From Gordionus sp. m RMFG-2023 (taxonomy: Eukaryota > Nematomorpha > Gordioida > Chordodea > Parachordodidae), in contig NC_088777.1 in NCBI RefSeq assembly GCF_954871325.1, positions 41,641,366 through 41,705,365 of the forward strand: a stretch of DNA of 64,000 bases, given 5' to 3'. Positions 54,001 through 64,000 of the stretch are shown here, in pieces. Both the position numbers and the translations under genes were made by a program. The notes beneath the pieces were generated by a model, which had not been told where the DNA came from, ran no database searches, and was given only the letters and a program-made list of their open reading frames with translations. The number at the start of each line of letters is the position of its first letter. Within the stretch, counting starts at the first letter, position 1.

Positions 54001-54806
54001 GGTAAGCCTGTTTGAAATATATAAGGTAGATCATGCTAGAATAAGATTCCGGTAAAACTATGCTATAAATAATTTGTGCTTTAAAAATGGCTAAAACCCA
54101 GGATGAAGGAAACTTAGTCCTCAATCCACTTCCCGTAATGTTTTAAGTATCGAAAGACATTTGATTATAGATTAATAATCCTGAATAATTCTTTTTAAAA
54201 TTATATAATTTATTTATCAATTATACATAGTCCCAATTAAAGATACCCATATTCCTATGATGGGCAGTAATGCCTTGATGCACAGAAGAAATACCAATCA
54301 AAATTACATTGGCGCTGGAAAATACAGGTTATTTTTACATATTTTTTTTCTATCCAACAAAAAATGATTAGTGAAGGTCTGCTATAAAATAAAATGTAAA
54401 TAGGATATAAGAATCAGTAATTCCTTCAACAACTGTAATAAGAAGCAAATGCTTCATTAAATTTGCAAGGTGATACATATACAGTTTAAACAATTGTTTC
54501 AATTTGAAAATCTTGTAATCCAATGATAGTACCACCTCCCTCCCTCTCTCAGAGTATAAATCATTTTAATTTTATTTTTTTTTAAATTTGTATTTTTATT
54601 TCTTCATTCACATTATTTATAAAAAATATACGTAAGTGGGAATCATTTTCTAATTTACCCAAAAATGTATAACAAAAGTATAAATTTGTAATCAGTCTTT
54701 TCGCATTCCTATTTCACATTTCCCATAATAAAAAGAAGCGACAAAAATGGATGGATCATATCCGGGAAAAAAATTGGAAACAATTTTCAATTATTTTACC
54801 CTACCG
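47674..54806 (+). CDS. Unrecognised spliced host gene (partial, at least 5 exons)
   Basis: Exons 47674-48049, 48571-49252, 50251-50348, 54231-54327 and 54739-54806 join with all phases consistent (1, 2, 1, 2, 1) and encode about 440 residues. I recognise no domain, signal peptide or membrane segment. The N-terminal half is basic and rich in Asn, Ser, Lys and Pro. The best-structured parts are VELRYTRAWPNVTPPISFEP (exon 2), NFRTLCEYRDDFNSE (exon 3), HIPMMGSNALMHRRNTNQNY (exon 4) and GWIISGKKIGNNFQLFYPT (exon 5). The repeated aromatic/basic phrasing is loosely like axonemal microtubule-inner or SAXO-type proteins, but that is only an impression. The 3' end is missing. Exons 3-5 rest on phase and splice words and are less sure than 1-2. 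Confidence 0.6.
48356..48480. mobile_element. hAT MITE, 125 bp, in an intron, 8-bp target duplication
   Basis: The ends are CAGAGACTTG and CAGGTCTCTG, flanked by exact ATATTTAG (48348-48355 and 48481-48488). The interior is CCGGGCCGGGCC blocks with A/T runs. It lies within intron 1 of the second gene (48050-48570) and is the compact form of the MITEs nested at 8252-8592 and 60726-61017. Confidence 0.92.
48571..49252 (+). CDS. Second gene, exon 2
   Basis: Acceptor AACTAAAG|AT completes an Asp codon. The exon encodes DNFILQTRLFDICSGATSLD onward to NLKSFTK. The donor CCAA|GTATTA leaves phase 2. If unspliced, the frame would end at 49277 without a nearby polyadenylation word. Confidence 0.75.
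49253..50250 (+). other. Second gene, intron 2
   Basis: Contains the palindromic repeat at 49630-50002. The remainder is A/T-rich, with a CCCGGGT/ACCCGGG pair near 50120-50165. Confidence 0.55.
49630..50002. repeat. Palindromic dispersed repeat (best-preserved copy)
   Basis: Outer arms CAGGATATGGAATCTATAGG and its near-complement ending GGATTCCATATCCTG. Inner arms carry GGAAATGTACCCAGCATGTG and its near-complement ACATGCCCAGAATACATTTC. No matching direct repeat at the flanks was seen. Same family as 20630-20890. Confidence 0.75.
50251..50348 (+). CDS. Second gene, probable exon 3
   Basis: Acceptor ATTACAAG|A and donor CCAAAG|GTATAT. Encodes KLDGSLNGCSQLGKNFRTLC and EYRDDFNSERSK. Phases 2 in and 1 out match exon 2 and exon 4. 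Confidence 0.6.
50405..50515. repeat. GC/AT alternating MITE-interior patch
   Basis: Blocks CCGGGCGCGCCC, CCCGGGCTGGGC, CCGGGCC and CCGGGCC are separated by 25-35 bp A/T runs. No terminal repeats identified. Confidence 0.55.
51230..51420. repeat. Palindromic-family repeat, half copy
   Basis: Contains GATGGGGATTCGGAATCTAT and, further on, ACCGGAAATGTATTTTAGCA and AATTTTAGACAATTCGCC, the shared words of the family. Confidence 0.6.
52427..52657 (+). pseudogene. Unassigned open frame in the Harbinger element
   Basis: The frame reads HFLNSPVEEAEFLSYEKQFL and ends SSEPISSQPDMILH. Harbinger elements usually carry a second, Myb/SANT-like gene. Position fits, but no Trp-spaced helices are visible, so identity is open. 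Confidence 0.4.
53090..53720 (-). pseudogene. PIF/Harbinger transposase (HARBI1-like) remnant
   Basis: On the - strand QIVLGL/FPNCLGAIVGKHIYIKSPLN and SQFFNCKHKFSINLLALTDI correspond to the family pattern FPNCIGAIDGKHVxI and FSIVLLAxxDxxxxF. IDVGAYGKQNDGRVFRN is the third acidic region. The first catalytic Asp (GAIDGKH) is Val here (GAIVGKH). The upstream piece near 53510-53560 (MPRPNKNDWERVNL) contains stops. Inactive. Confidence 0.85.
54231..54327 (+). CDS. Second gene, probable exon 4
   Basis: Acceptor TTATACATAG|TC and donor TACAG|GTTATT. Encodes PIKDTHIPMMGSNALMHRRN and TNQNYIGAGKY. Codon use and lack of stops differ from the surroundings. Phase 1 in, 2 out. Confidence 0.6.
54739..54806 (+). 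CDS. Second gene, probable exon 5
   Basis: Acceptor AAAGAAG|C (an alternative 3 bp earlier keeps frame) and donor CTACCG|GTTACT. Encodes DKNGWIISGKKIGNNFQLFY. The phase 1 exit needs a further exon that I could not place. Confidence 0.5.
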
Positions 54807-55058
54807 GTTACTTTGTAACTTTTCCCGCTTTCCATTTATTAATCCTGTAAAAATATTAATTAACAATTCTCATAATCTCTAGATAATGATTTATAAATGG
54901 TTGTAAGCTTAAGGAGCAGTAGAATAATCAAGATGCGCATTTTTTAAAATAATTAGTCACACATAATTTTAAAATGATTTTCCGCGTTGTTTCATCGAAA
55001 ATGTGCACTACTTTTAAAATTATGTCACACAATTTTTTTTCATTTAAAATAGAAAGTA
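54807..55058. other. A/T-rich stretch after exon 5
   Basis: Nothing recognisable. If the second gene continues, this is intron. Confidence 0.4.
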
Positions 55059-55374
55059 AGACCTCATTTATAGTAAACGCGTTATATTCAAGCGTTGCGT
55101 TATTTAAGGCAGAATTAGGTATAAATTTATAAATTTAACACGTTATGATGAAAACCTTATGATAAAATTTAAACATCTGTTGCGATGGTTTTATAAAAAT
55201 TATGCCATATAATTATAAAAATAATAGCCAATTCGGTAAAAAGGTTTATGATTTTTCTTAAATATTATATAAAATAATTATCTCTATTATAGCTTCATCT
55301 TAAATTAGTTTTTAAAACTGAATCAGCTCTAATAAGGCAACGCTTGAAGATAACGCTTACTATAAATGCGACGT
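55059..55374. mobile_element. MITE-like inverted repeat element, second copy
   Basis: Left TAAGACCTCATTTATAGTAA, right end CGCTTACTATAAATGCG. Same family as 12741-12956. Inner GCGTTAT/ATAACGC words repeat near both ends. Target duplication not resolved. Confidence 0.6.
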
Positions 55375-55479
55375 AACCCATTAAAATACAAATATTTAAA
55401 GCCCATTTTTCAATATAAACCTACCATACCTTTTTTATAATATATAATATAAATAATTATATTTGCATTACGCGTAAAC

Positions 55480-56200
55480 AGCGGGAGGGGGACTAAATTC
55501 GACTAAATAATTTACCAAAAATATTACTGTTTTATTATTATTAATTTCATCATTTCTACCTCTTATCGCAAATAAATTCCAATTTACATTTATTTATCAC
55601 ATTCACAGCAGATATACTAAATACGCTACCAATTTATTACATGAATTAATATTGATTTCAAAATTTCAAATCCTTGGCAGCTATATTTACCTATTATTTT
55701 AAGATTTCCCACCAAATCATTTGAAACTTTTTCACTGCAAAACTAAAGTAAAATATTTTAACAAAATTGAATGCTGAAAGCATAATATTGGAACTTAAGG
55801 AAAGTAGGGCAAATGTAGATGGAAATTTACTAAATCATATGTTATTAAGCAGAGCTCTATGAATATATTTTTCTACCTCTATTCTCAGAGCAAGCCCATC
55901 GTCCCAATATTAATATAATGTCGGTCAAAAAATAATAAAAATAAATCTCTTTAACCCTCTCTTGGATTTATTACTTCAAATGAATTAAAGGTTGTTGATT
56001 AAAGTAGCACTTACAAATCTGCAAATATTATTATCCCATAATTTTTTTACTAAATATTTCATGCCACTCTTGTTTTAAATTGCAATGAATTAGCTAGTAT
56101 TTTTCATTGAGGGAAAGGGGGGGTAGTAAAAATTGGGGGGGGGGGGGCTTCGCTCTCAAACCTCCTTTCACCCGGCCTTCGGTCGGGTCCCTTTTATAAT
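55480..56200. mobile_element. Degraded relative of the large hAT element
   Basis: Shares ACATTTATTTATCACATTCA and the later phrase GCACTTACAAATCTGCA with the copy at 59982-61534, in the same orientation, but is much more diverged. At its right side, 56110-56200, a G run is followed by a GC core (GGCCTTCGGTCGGGT) like that of the MITE at 6925-7348. Confidence 0.5.
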
Positions 56201-59200
56201 TTTTTTTAATATATTATTGATTTTTCGGTGGTCTTTATATAATCTCCATTAAAGTTGGCTGAACAAGCCCTAATTCCAAAATATGGCAATGTTTTGTGCT
56301 TTATTATGATCTGATTTTAATTAGTATAGTAACCAGTATAAAAGTAAAAATTATTAGTGACGATTTTGGCCTACCTTTTAAGATTAAAAAGCTACTGAAA
56401 GCATTTATTATGCAAATTTATCAATGTTTAGAGCTAAATTGTATATTAATTTAATCCGTAGACAGTATAAAGAAAACATTTAAATCATTAATTGAGCGAG
56501 TTTTATTAAATTAAAAGATCTGATTAACCGGAAATGCATTCCAATATGTGTCTAATACCCACCCTATAATTTTCAGATAATTTTATAATTAACTTTTAAT
56601 ATTTTTTTTAATTTACATTAAAAATAGCGTAAAATTATGAAAAAATCAATATAAATTAAGATTTCTTCAAAGGCTCGTCATAAAATTGTCTGAGATTTAT
56701 AAACTAGGTATTCTACACATATTGAAATGCATTTCATGCATCTCTTTAAATTTAATAAAATGATCTTAATTAATTATTTAAAATGCAAAACCTAGCTTAC
56801 ATGTCGAGAAAACTTATTAAACTACCGCCTTACCAAAAAACTATATACCTGGCTGCACTAATATTTAATGCCTGACTAGTATAATTGGATAATAGATAAA
56901 TGTCGGTTAATTCGCTCAATCTACAGGCGTGTGTAATCCGTTAACATAAAGGCGTTTACAATTTATAATTGTTTCTGAGCTGCTATATTTTTAAGAAAAA
57001 CTCCGAGACCACTAATAGTTTTTGACTAACAACTAAGGTGAGCCGATTTGTGAGCCAAGCTTTTGGAAAAACACCGATCCTGAAACTTAAAACTTACACT
57101 AAACCTTAAGTAGAGCTTTATTAGTATATTTTATTGCATTGTTCTGTTTGGTATTTAGTTTAAAATGAAAAAGAATAATTGATAAAAATAAAAAAATTAG
57201 CATCATGCTAGTATAGAGAATATAGAATTTCTAACATATGGTTTTAGTTAATATTTAGTGCCTTATTAATGAATTTCGCCAGCTATTAAAAAAGTAACCG
57301 AATTATGAACCAAAACTGGGATATCGCGTCTTAAGCGGTTAGCCAAACATCTGGAAGCAATATCTCGAAAATTTAAGTCAATAATGTGCGTATTTCATAC
57401 TTCTTTAGTGCTTCAACTCGTTTTAGGTAGTTTAAAAGAAAATCATTTTTAGCAAAATAAAAAATAGTTAAAATTGGTATGCTAGAAGGAAAATTAGAAG
57501 CAATGTATAATATGTGATGCATGATTAGTACTTACTAGTTCATCGATTAGTTTTTTCAGCCAATAAATAAAAACTAGTTATAAGCGAATAAATATTACGC
57601 CATAGGCTGAATCTTAAATATCGAATTTTAAATTAGGATTCAAAAATCAATTTCTAATGAATACATAAAGGTTTCTCTTTCCCCGATTCATGATATTTTT
57701 GAATCTTAGGATTCTAATGTTCATATATGTTATTTTTTCTTTTCAGTTTGTTCAATAAATATAGAAGTAATTTAAATCTTATTAAATTTTAAATAGATAT
57801 ATTTTCAAAAATCTGATATAAATCTTATATTAAGGCGCAGTTCTAAGCATGAAGTTGGCGGAACATATGATAGCATTAATTCGAAAGCTTAGGCTAAAAT
57901 GTAATACTTAGTTATGTAATCTGTAAACAGTATAAATAAAAAAGTTATTAGCAAAATAAGAAAATTACTAAGATTGATACCAAGATTAAAGATAGAACGA
58001 TTCTAGAATCTCAATAGCAATCAATTTAAAAAGTTAAAAAAACGAAATACCTAAAATAAGTTTTACTATTATCCTCATTATAAAAATTCTATCATTTTTT
58101 AAAATATGAGACTCGATATGGTTGAATGTTTTGGAAAAAACCCTCAAAATTTATAAATTTTCACAAATTTATAAAATTATGAAACATGTCCGAAATCTGG
58201 GGATTTGAACCGAACCCGGGTTCAGGGCTTTTTTCCGTCAAACCTGGACCCAAAAATATTTAGGAATGAATCCGGATCCGAACCCATTTCCTCTACCCGG
58301 GTCCAGATCGGGTTCAGGAATTTTTTTTTATACCTTATGAATAATTTAATTCCTCAAAAAAATTAAAAATATTAAGTAATATAAAATTTGCAAATTAATT
58401 ATTTCGATTTACCTGGAGTGTGCATAAAATTTTTTAGTTATTTCAAATTCAATTATATATCAAAAATTTTACTTATAAATTTGAACAAAATAAAAAATAA
58501 ATTTAATTTATATATTATTATTTTTAATATACAAAACGTAAAATAAAATTATATCAAAGATACCGATACTTTTTATTCTATCTGGATACAGATGCAGGCA
58601 TCTCATTTTTGTATCTAGATACTTCCATAACTCTGATATTAATAACAAAAACATCTAATGATAAATAGGTTACTATAAAAAACGAAAGAATAGATATCGT
58701 TAAGTTCAAAAACATCTATGGGAATTTTACATGAAGAATAAAATTAATTTTAAAATAGTGGTTCCAAAAAGCATCATGGGGGGGGGGGTGAAAGGGTTAA
58801 GATATTCTAAAATAACTCCTATAATAATTCTAAATTTTTTTAAATTATACCCCTTCTCATATCGAATTCCTTCATAAGCCCCTGATTTGATTAGATATTT
58901 ACAGATTCTAAAATAAAGAGTAGGATAAAAGGTTAGAGAGATATGGGTTAAGGTTATTAATTCATCCAGGATTTTATCTCCTATCCTCATCTATCTTATC
59001 GACCATTTGCTTGTAGATTCTAAGCATTCAGACTCTTACCTTTCAGATCAGATTAACTGTCATATCATTATCATCTTTTTCTAACCTTCTATTTTTCCTA
59101 TATCTTATTTTAATACATGAATGTATACATATACAATTAATTATTTTAAACTAATCAGCCATTTTTTCCTTATAGTTTTATTACTATTTCATCAACAGGC

Positions 59201-59981
59201 ACCATTGTTCAAGGTGAGTCATTTCTTAAATCCCTCACTCATTATGCTTTCATTTATTTTTATAAGAAAACTAATTGATGTTCTTATAGGCTTGTTGCTA
59301 TACGTTTTAAAATCTTACATATCTTTGAAAGGTCTGATATAAGCTTAATGTACATTATAGGACGTGTAGAGATCGAAATTTGAGGACCGGGCCAGTTTAA
59401 AAAAATTTTTATTTGCAACCAGGCCAGAAATTTTTGGCCTTGCCTATATTTTTATTCTTGATCATTTTTCGACCAGGCCCAGAATTTTCAAAATTTTGTT
59501 TATTTTGGCATATTTTGAGCGTCCATAGAAGCAAGGGAAGTATTGCTTTATGAAATTTATATACTCTTTATGCTATGTTAAAAAAAAATTGATACTATTC
59601 TTACTACAGTAAAAATAATTTATACTATTTAGGATTATGGTTTGTGAGTCATAATTACCATTGGTTATCTTTTACTTATTTATCTATCATATGATTTGTT
59701 GAATTTTATTTATTTCTTCATTTAAATATTTTTTGTTGAATGATATTTTTATTATCGAAAACCATTGGTTGTTAATTTTTACACATATTTTTTTTATGAA
59801 TTTTTTAAATTTTTATTTTTTTTAAATGAATTTTTTTAAATTTTAATATTTTTTTTTAAAATAAATTTTAATAATTTTATAATTAGTAAGAATCAATCTT
59901 TAAAATATTTATTTGAAAATAATATTTTTTTTGAATCTGGTTAATAAAAGCATAAATACCCAGTCCATAGAGGGTTCTTGG
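56201..59981. other. A/T-rich stretch with scattered repeats
   Basis: Contains the palindromic family copy at 56510-56770, a patch of CCCGGGTTC/GGATCCGAACC words at 58190-58330, a G run at 58778-58787, a 20-bp phrase shared with 50641-50660 (at 58931-58950), and a GGGCCAG/CCAGGCC patch at 59385-59480. No gene can be supported. Confidence 0.45.
56510..56770. repeat. Palindromic dispersed repeat
   Basis: Left arm ACCGGAAATGCATTCCAATA and right arm TATTGAAATGCATTTCATGC, with CAGATAATTTTATAA and AAATTGTCTGA as inner complementary words. Confidence 0.65.
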
Positions 59982-61534
59982 CATTGGCGTACGCAGCGCC
60001 CCCCCCCCCCCCAAAGCCAAAAAATGCAGATGCCAGATATATTTTTCAAAAATATTAATGTTATATTAATTTATATTTGTTAATATTTATTCCTATCTCA
60101 TATTAAATATATATTTAATTACATTTATTTATCACATTCATTTATTAAGTTATTTTATCAATTAATTTCGATTACAAGTTTTCATTGGCGTAATATTTAC
60201 CGATTATTTTTAAATTTCTAGTGGCATAATATTTATCTACCATTTTCATATTTCTAGTCAAATAATAATTTTCTGAAACTCCTTATCCAACAGGGAGAAA
60301 GAAAGTGCAAGCTTGTCCACGTGTTTAATATTTGTCTCACTCGATTTGCAGCAAGGCAAGCTCATCGTCAAAACATTAGTATAAGATCAAAAGTATTATA
60401 TAACTATAATCCAAATAAATGAATGGTTTTTTCATCATGCAGCACTTACCAATCTGCAGATATTACTTCCACAAAAGCCTTTCCAATCTTTTTCAGATGG
60501 TGATAGAAAAAAAATTATATTTGTTTGATGCCTTATTAGCTGAATAACTATGTTTAAAAGATTAAACTAAGATATAGTCCCAAAAAATGTTATGGATGCT
60601 TTGTATAATTTCAAACACATTTTAGATTTTATTCCCAATGTATTAAAATGATTATATATATTATATATATATTAGCAACTCTTCCCATTAGTAAACTGAG
60701 AACATTCTCTTTTTTAAGAATAATAACAGAGACCGGCAGAGATACAATTTGCAGGGCACTGGATTTTTTTTCAAAATTTTTTTCGGCCCGGCCCGGGTTT
60801 TTTTTAAAAAAATTTTCAGGCTTGGCCCGGCTTTTTTTAAATTAAATTTTTCAGGTCCGGCCCGGATATTTTTAAATAAATTATAAATATTTTTGATTTT
60901 TATAGCTAATTTCAAATATTTGGTTTTAAAAATATAGCCGGGCCCGGATATTTTTTTAAAAAATTCGGGCCCTGCCCAGATGTATTTAAAAAATTAAAAT
61001 GGGCCTGCAGTTCTCTGAAAACATACCTAAGAAGTACAACTTCTGAAAGTGGATTGAATGGTTTGGATCTTTTAAATATTTATAGGCATTTGATGCCAAG
61101 CAAGGATGAGTAATTGAAAAATTAGCTCAATCCCAACGAAGATTGATTTTACATTGTAAATATAATACAAAATACAATTATTCCTAAGAAACTTTTTGTG
61201 TATTAATATTTATATTTCCAACAATTTTTTACTTTATATATAAATTTTAAAAGCTCAAAAAATTCAAATTTCTATTTTGGGTCATTTAAGTGATTCATAT
61301 GGTGGTTATATTCACTTTATATTTTTTTTAATTTCACATTTATTTTATAGTTTTTTATGTGCCGGTTTATATATATAATTTTTTTATAATTCACATTAAT
61401 TTAAAATTGTGTATTAGAAATAGTTATTAGTCCTAATAAATTTATGCTTGATATTTTTAAATAACAATAATATTTCTTAAAAAAATTTATTATCCCCCCC
61501 CCCTTCCCAGACCAAATTCCTGCGTACGCGCCTG
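59982..61534. mobile_element. Large hAT element copy 2 (inverted)
   Basis: Right end CTGCGTACGCGCCTG is identical to the family terminus. The left end CATTGGCGTACGCAG is slightly altered. Flanking 8-mers GTTCTTGG (59974-59981) and GTTTTTGG (61535-61542) differ at one base. C runs lie inside both ends (59999-60012 and 61495-61503). Sequence order is reversed relative to 7790-9666. No intact coding frame. Confidence 0.85.
60726..61017. mobile_element. MITE nested in copy 2
   Basis: Begins CAGAGACCGGCAGAG and ends CTGCAGTTCTCTG, with GGCCCGGCCCGG blocks and A/T runs. Flanking words (TTTTTTAAGAATAATAA on the left and ACATACCTAAGAAGTACAAC on the right) match those of the nested MITE in copy 1, complemented, so the insertion predates spread of the host element. 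Confidence 0.75.
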
Positions 61535-61542
61535 GTTTTTGG

Positions 61543-64000
61543 CACGACCTCAAAACAAAATATGTTAAATCTGGGAGATCTCAGTTAATGGAAGATTGCA
61601 TTGCTTAATATATATATATTTAAAGAAGAGAGAAAATATAAATCTATTGAATATCTTTAAAAATGTTTAGATATTTCAAGAATTTCCTATTATATTTTAA
61701 ATAAAGAGCCAAATATTTAATTGTATGCTCAGGTAATATGTAATTAGGAAAAGCTTATAAGTAATGATATAAGTGACCATTGAGGAACAATCATTAGGGA
61801 ATCTAAGTATGAAAGCAATAGGAAAATGTATCTAAATTAAAAATCTAATCGACATCTTTATAATCTATAAAGATTTTTACCAAATTTACCCTTCCCTCTA
61901 TTTAAATTTTATGTTTTCCATCTCATTTTTATTTATCTTTTTACAAAAAAATGGCTAAATAATTTTTTATAATAAAAAATATCATTCAACAAAAATATTA
62001 ATAATTAAAATTCAACCAATCATATGACAGATAAATAAATACAACATAACCAATAGCAAATATGTCTCACAAACCTTTTACTACGTTATTATTTTACTAC
62101 ATTTAATAAAAATTATATTATTTTTACTACGCTAAAAAATACTTGCGGGAAGCTAATTTAAAATTGCTTATTTTTCAAAAATAAATAAAAGAGACAAAGA
62201 AAACCGTGCGAATTTTTTGTGTAAATTGTATTTGTACGTTTAAAAAATAAACGTTGGGGAAGCAAATAAAAAAATGCTAATTTTTTTAAAATAAATTAAA
62301 GAGAAAGAAAAAAAAATTTTCTTCTTTTTGAAAACAATCATAAATTTTACTGAATTGTGTTGTTGAAGATTTATTAAAAATATCTTTTTCGTTCAAGATA
62401 TTTGATGTAAATTATGAAAAAATTGATTTTCGAAAAAGATCATCAACTTTACAAAATTTGAAAAATAAATCATTTCAATCCTCCAACAACCGCAAGTTCA
62501 GAGCCGGGATTTCAATATTTAAAAAGAATAAACATTTTATCGATTATCCTAATCTATCACAATTGAAAAAAAAATTTTTTTAAAGTTTAAAATCTAACAA
62601 TTTTAGTTTTTACAAATTTTACTCAAAGACAAACTCTATTCATTTATAAATCTTAATATTTTGTATGGTTTGCATAAATTTTCTAGGGTATTTCAGCCCA
62701 GCTCTGCCGTGAATATTTTTATGCAGTTCTAATACTTTTTTGTTTATATTTAAAAAATTAAATACCATTTAAATAAAATTTTTTAAGATCACTTCGTTAA
62801 TCCACCTTTCAAATTTCTCACATATAGTTTATATTTCCATATAAATCAAATTGTAACCGTCATAATATATCAATCTTGTTTTACAAACTTTCAATTACTT
62901 TTTTTTTGAAATAAGGATTTTTTAAAAAGTTTAGGATTTTATTAAAATTGGTTTAGATGGAAAACTAAATATCTTATATAACTACGATTGGATTCAATTA
63001 TACACCAGAGATCTGAACGATCCAGATTCGGACCGATCCGCTTGTAATTTCTTTCATTAATTTAAACCCTGTAAAATTTATCAATTTCCCATCGCAAAAT
63101 AAAACAATTACGCCCCGGGCTTAAAAACCTCAAATAATATCAAATGTATATATGTGGTCAGTGTTTCCTCCTAAAATTTTACAGCTATACTTCCTTACTC
63201 AAATGTCGATTCTTCCATCCTTTTAACAATCTGTTCCGTTCTCTTTTAAAAGAAATTAGTTATTTCTTTTTATAAATTAAAAAATGTTTAATAATTCAAA
63301 CAAAAAAAATGTTTATTTTCACTCACTTCTTCTATTATACTATGAATGAATAATTAATAATCATATTTTTCTTATTCATAATTTAGATATAATAGTACTT
63401 TAGTAGTAGTTTGCAAAAAAAGGAGTATATAATGCTTGAATAAATTATCATCATACATAAACCATTCTTATTAATATCATGTATACAAAAAAAATGATCC
63501 ATAATAGAAAAACTAAGACATTATAGTTAATAACAAATCAGAATTGAGAAGTTATAAAAAAAAATTGTTGCTAAAAGGACTGGAATCGAAATCGTTTTAC
63601 TATAAAAAAAATATATATAATAAAATAACAAGACGAACAACAAGGTAATACTCATTTTTTTGACAATGCCTGTCTAAACAGGGCAAATATTATCTTTACT
63701 CCTAATTTCAAAATTTGATCATTTTTTGCATCCTGATTTTTTCATTTAATTAGAAGATTTTATTAAAAGAGGTGTCGAATTTAAAAGGTTAATCGCGATT
63801 ATGAATATTTTGTGGGATGGTAAATTTTTTGAACTAACAACAATATTTTTTTTAAAGCTCTAATATCGATATACATATAGGTCAATTAGGTATTTTATTC
63901 AATAATATGATAAGTAATAAACCTTTATACCAGTATAGCAATGAATAGTATTGCCATTCAATTTCCTTGTTTTTTTTTATTCCTTTTGTGTTATATCAAA
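61543..64000. other. A/T-rich stretch to the window end
   Basis: No gene, RNA or clear mobile element. Near 62500 a frame beginning GISIFKKNKHFIDYPNLSQL after a CAGAG word could be a late exon of the second gene, but the splice acceptor is poor and it is not called. Confidence 0.45.

Larger units (their letters stand above)
50349..54230 (+). other. Second gene, intron 3
   Basis: A 3.9-kb intron holding GC/AT-alternating sequence (50405-50515), the palindromic family member at 51230-51420 and the PIF/Harbinger element 51811-53943. A possible short frame starting at an ATG at 54087 (MAKTQDEGNLVLNPLP) does not fit the phase of the next exon. Confidence 0.55.

Noticed and set aside
54087-54134. 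Short ATG-started exon MAKTQDEGNLVLNPLP
   Set aside because: It has a donor, but its phase does not fit the exon at 54231 and no other partner was found.
56100-56200. A full MITE of the CAGTGGCG family
   Set aside because: The GC core is similar to 6925-7348, but neither terminus nor a target duplication is present.
62500-62580. A terminal exon of the second gene (GISIFKKNKHFIDYPNLSQL)
   Set aside because: Phase would fit, but the acceptor lacks a pyrimidine tract and nothing else supports it.

Overview
This window is eukaryotic and animal-like. It is strongly A/T-rich by eye, has no prokaryotic gene organisation, and its two host genes are split by GT-AG introns into short exons separated by long, transposon-filled introns. 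The anchor gene is an EFA6/PSD-type Arf guanine-nucleotide exchange factor (Sec7 domain, PH domain, C-terminal coiled coil), an animal family, so I infer an invertebrate-like metazoan. I cannot name the species.

Layout. Positions 1-3300 hold the end of a hAT DNA transposon, a 330-bp MITE and A/T-rich upstream DNA. Positions 3301-22005 hold the EFA6 gene on the + strand: 14 coding exons that I joined by eye. All phases agree and the model is 1,172 codons plus a stop. Its introns carry several MITEs, a larger non-autonomous hAT element, an autonomous-type hAT relic, a MULE-like MITE, a palindromic repeat and a recent tandem duplication that has copied one exon's splice acceptor. Positions 23600-36750 are a graveyard of retroelements: a LINE 3' end, two Ty3/gypsy fossils, a nearly full-length but dead LINE with a 15-bp target duplication and a tRNA-like head, and a second LINE split by a foldback hAT element. 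A Helitron relic lies near 38.5 kb, another hAT at 41.3-42.8 kb, and a tRNA-type SINE relic near 44 kb.

Positions 47674-54806 hold a second host gene on the + strand, again with phase-consistent exons. It encodes an unrecognised basic, low-complexity protein whose 3' end I did not find. One intron holds a perfect 125-bp hAT MITE and another holds a PIF/Harbinger element. Positions 55-61.5 kb hold more MITE-like repeats and a second, inverted copy of the large hAT element from 7.8-9.7 kb. The remaining stretches are A/T-rich with nothing I can support.

The two host genes show no evident functional link. The main theme of the window is repeated hAT-type insertion, usually with clear 8-bp target duplications, into introns and into older retroelements. 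I saw no CRISPR array, rRNA gene or functional tRNA gene.
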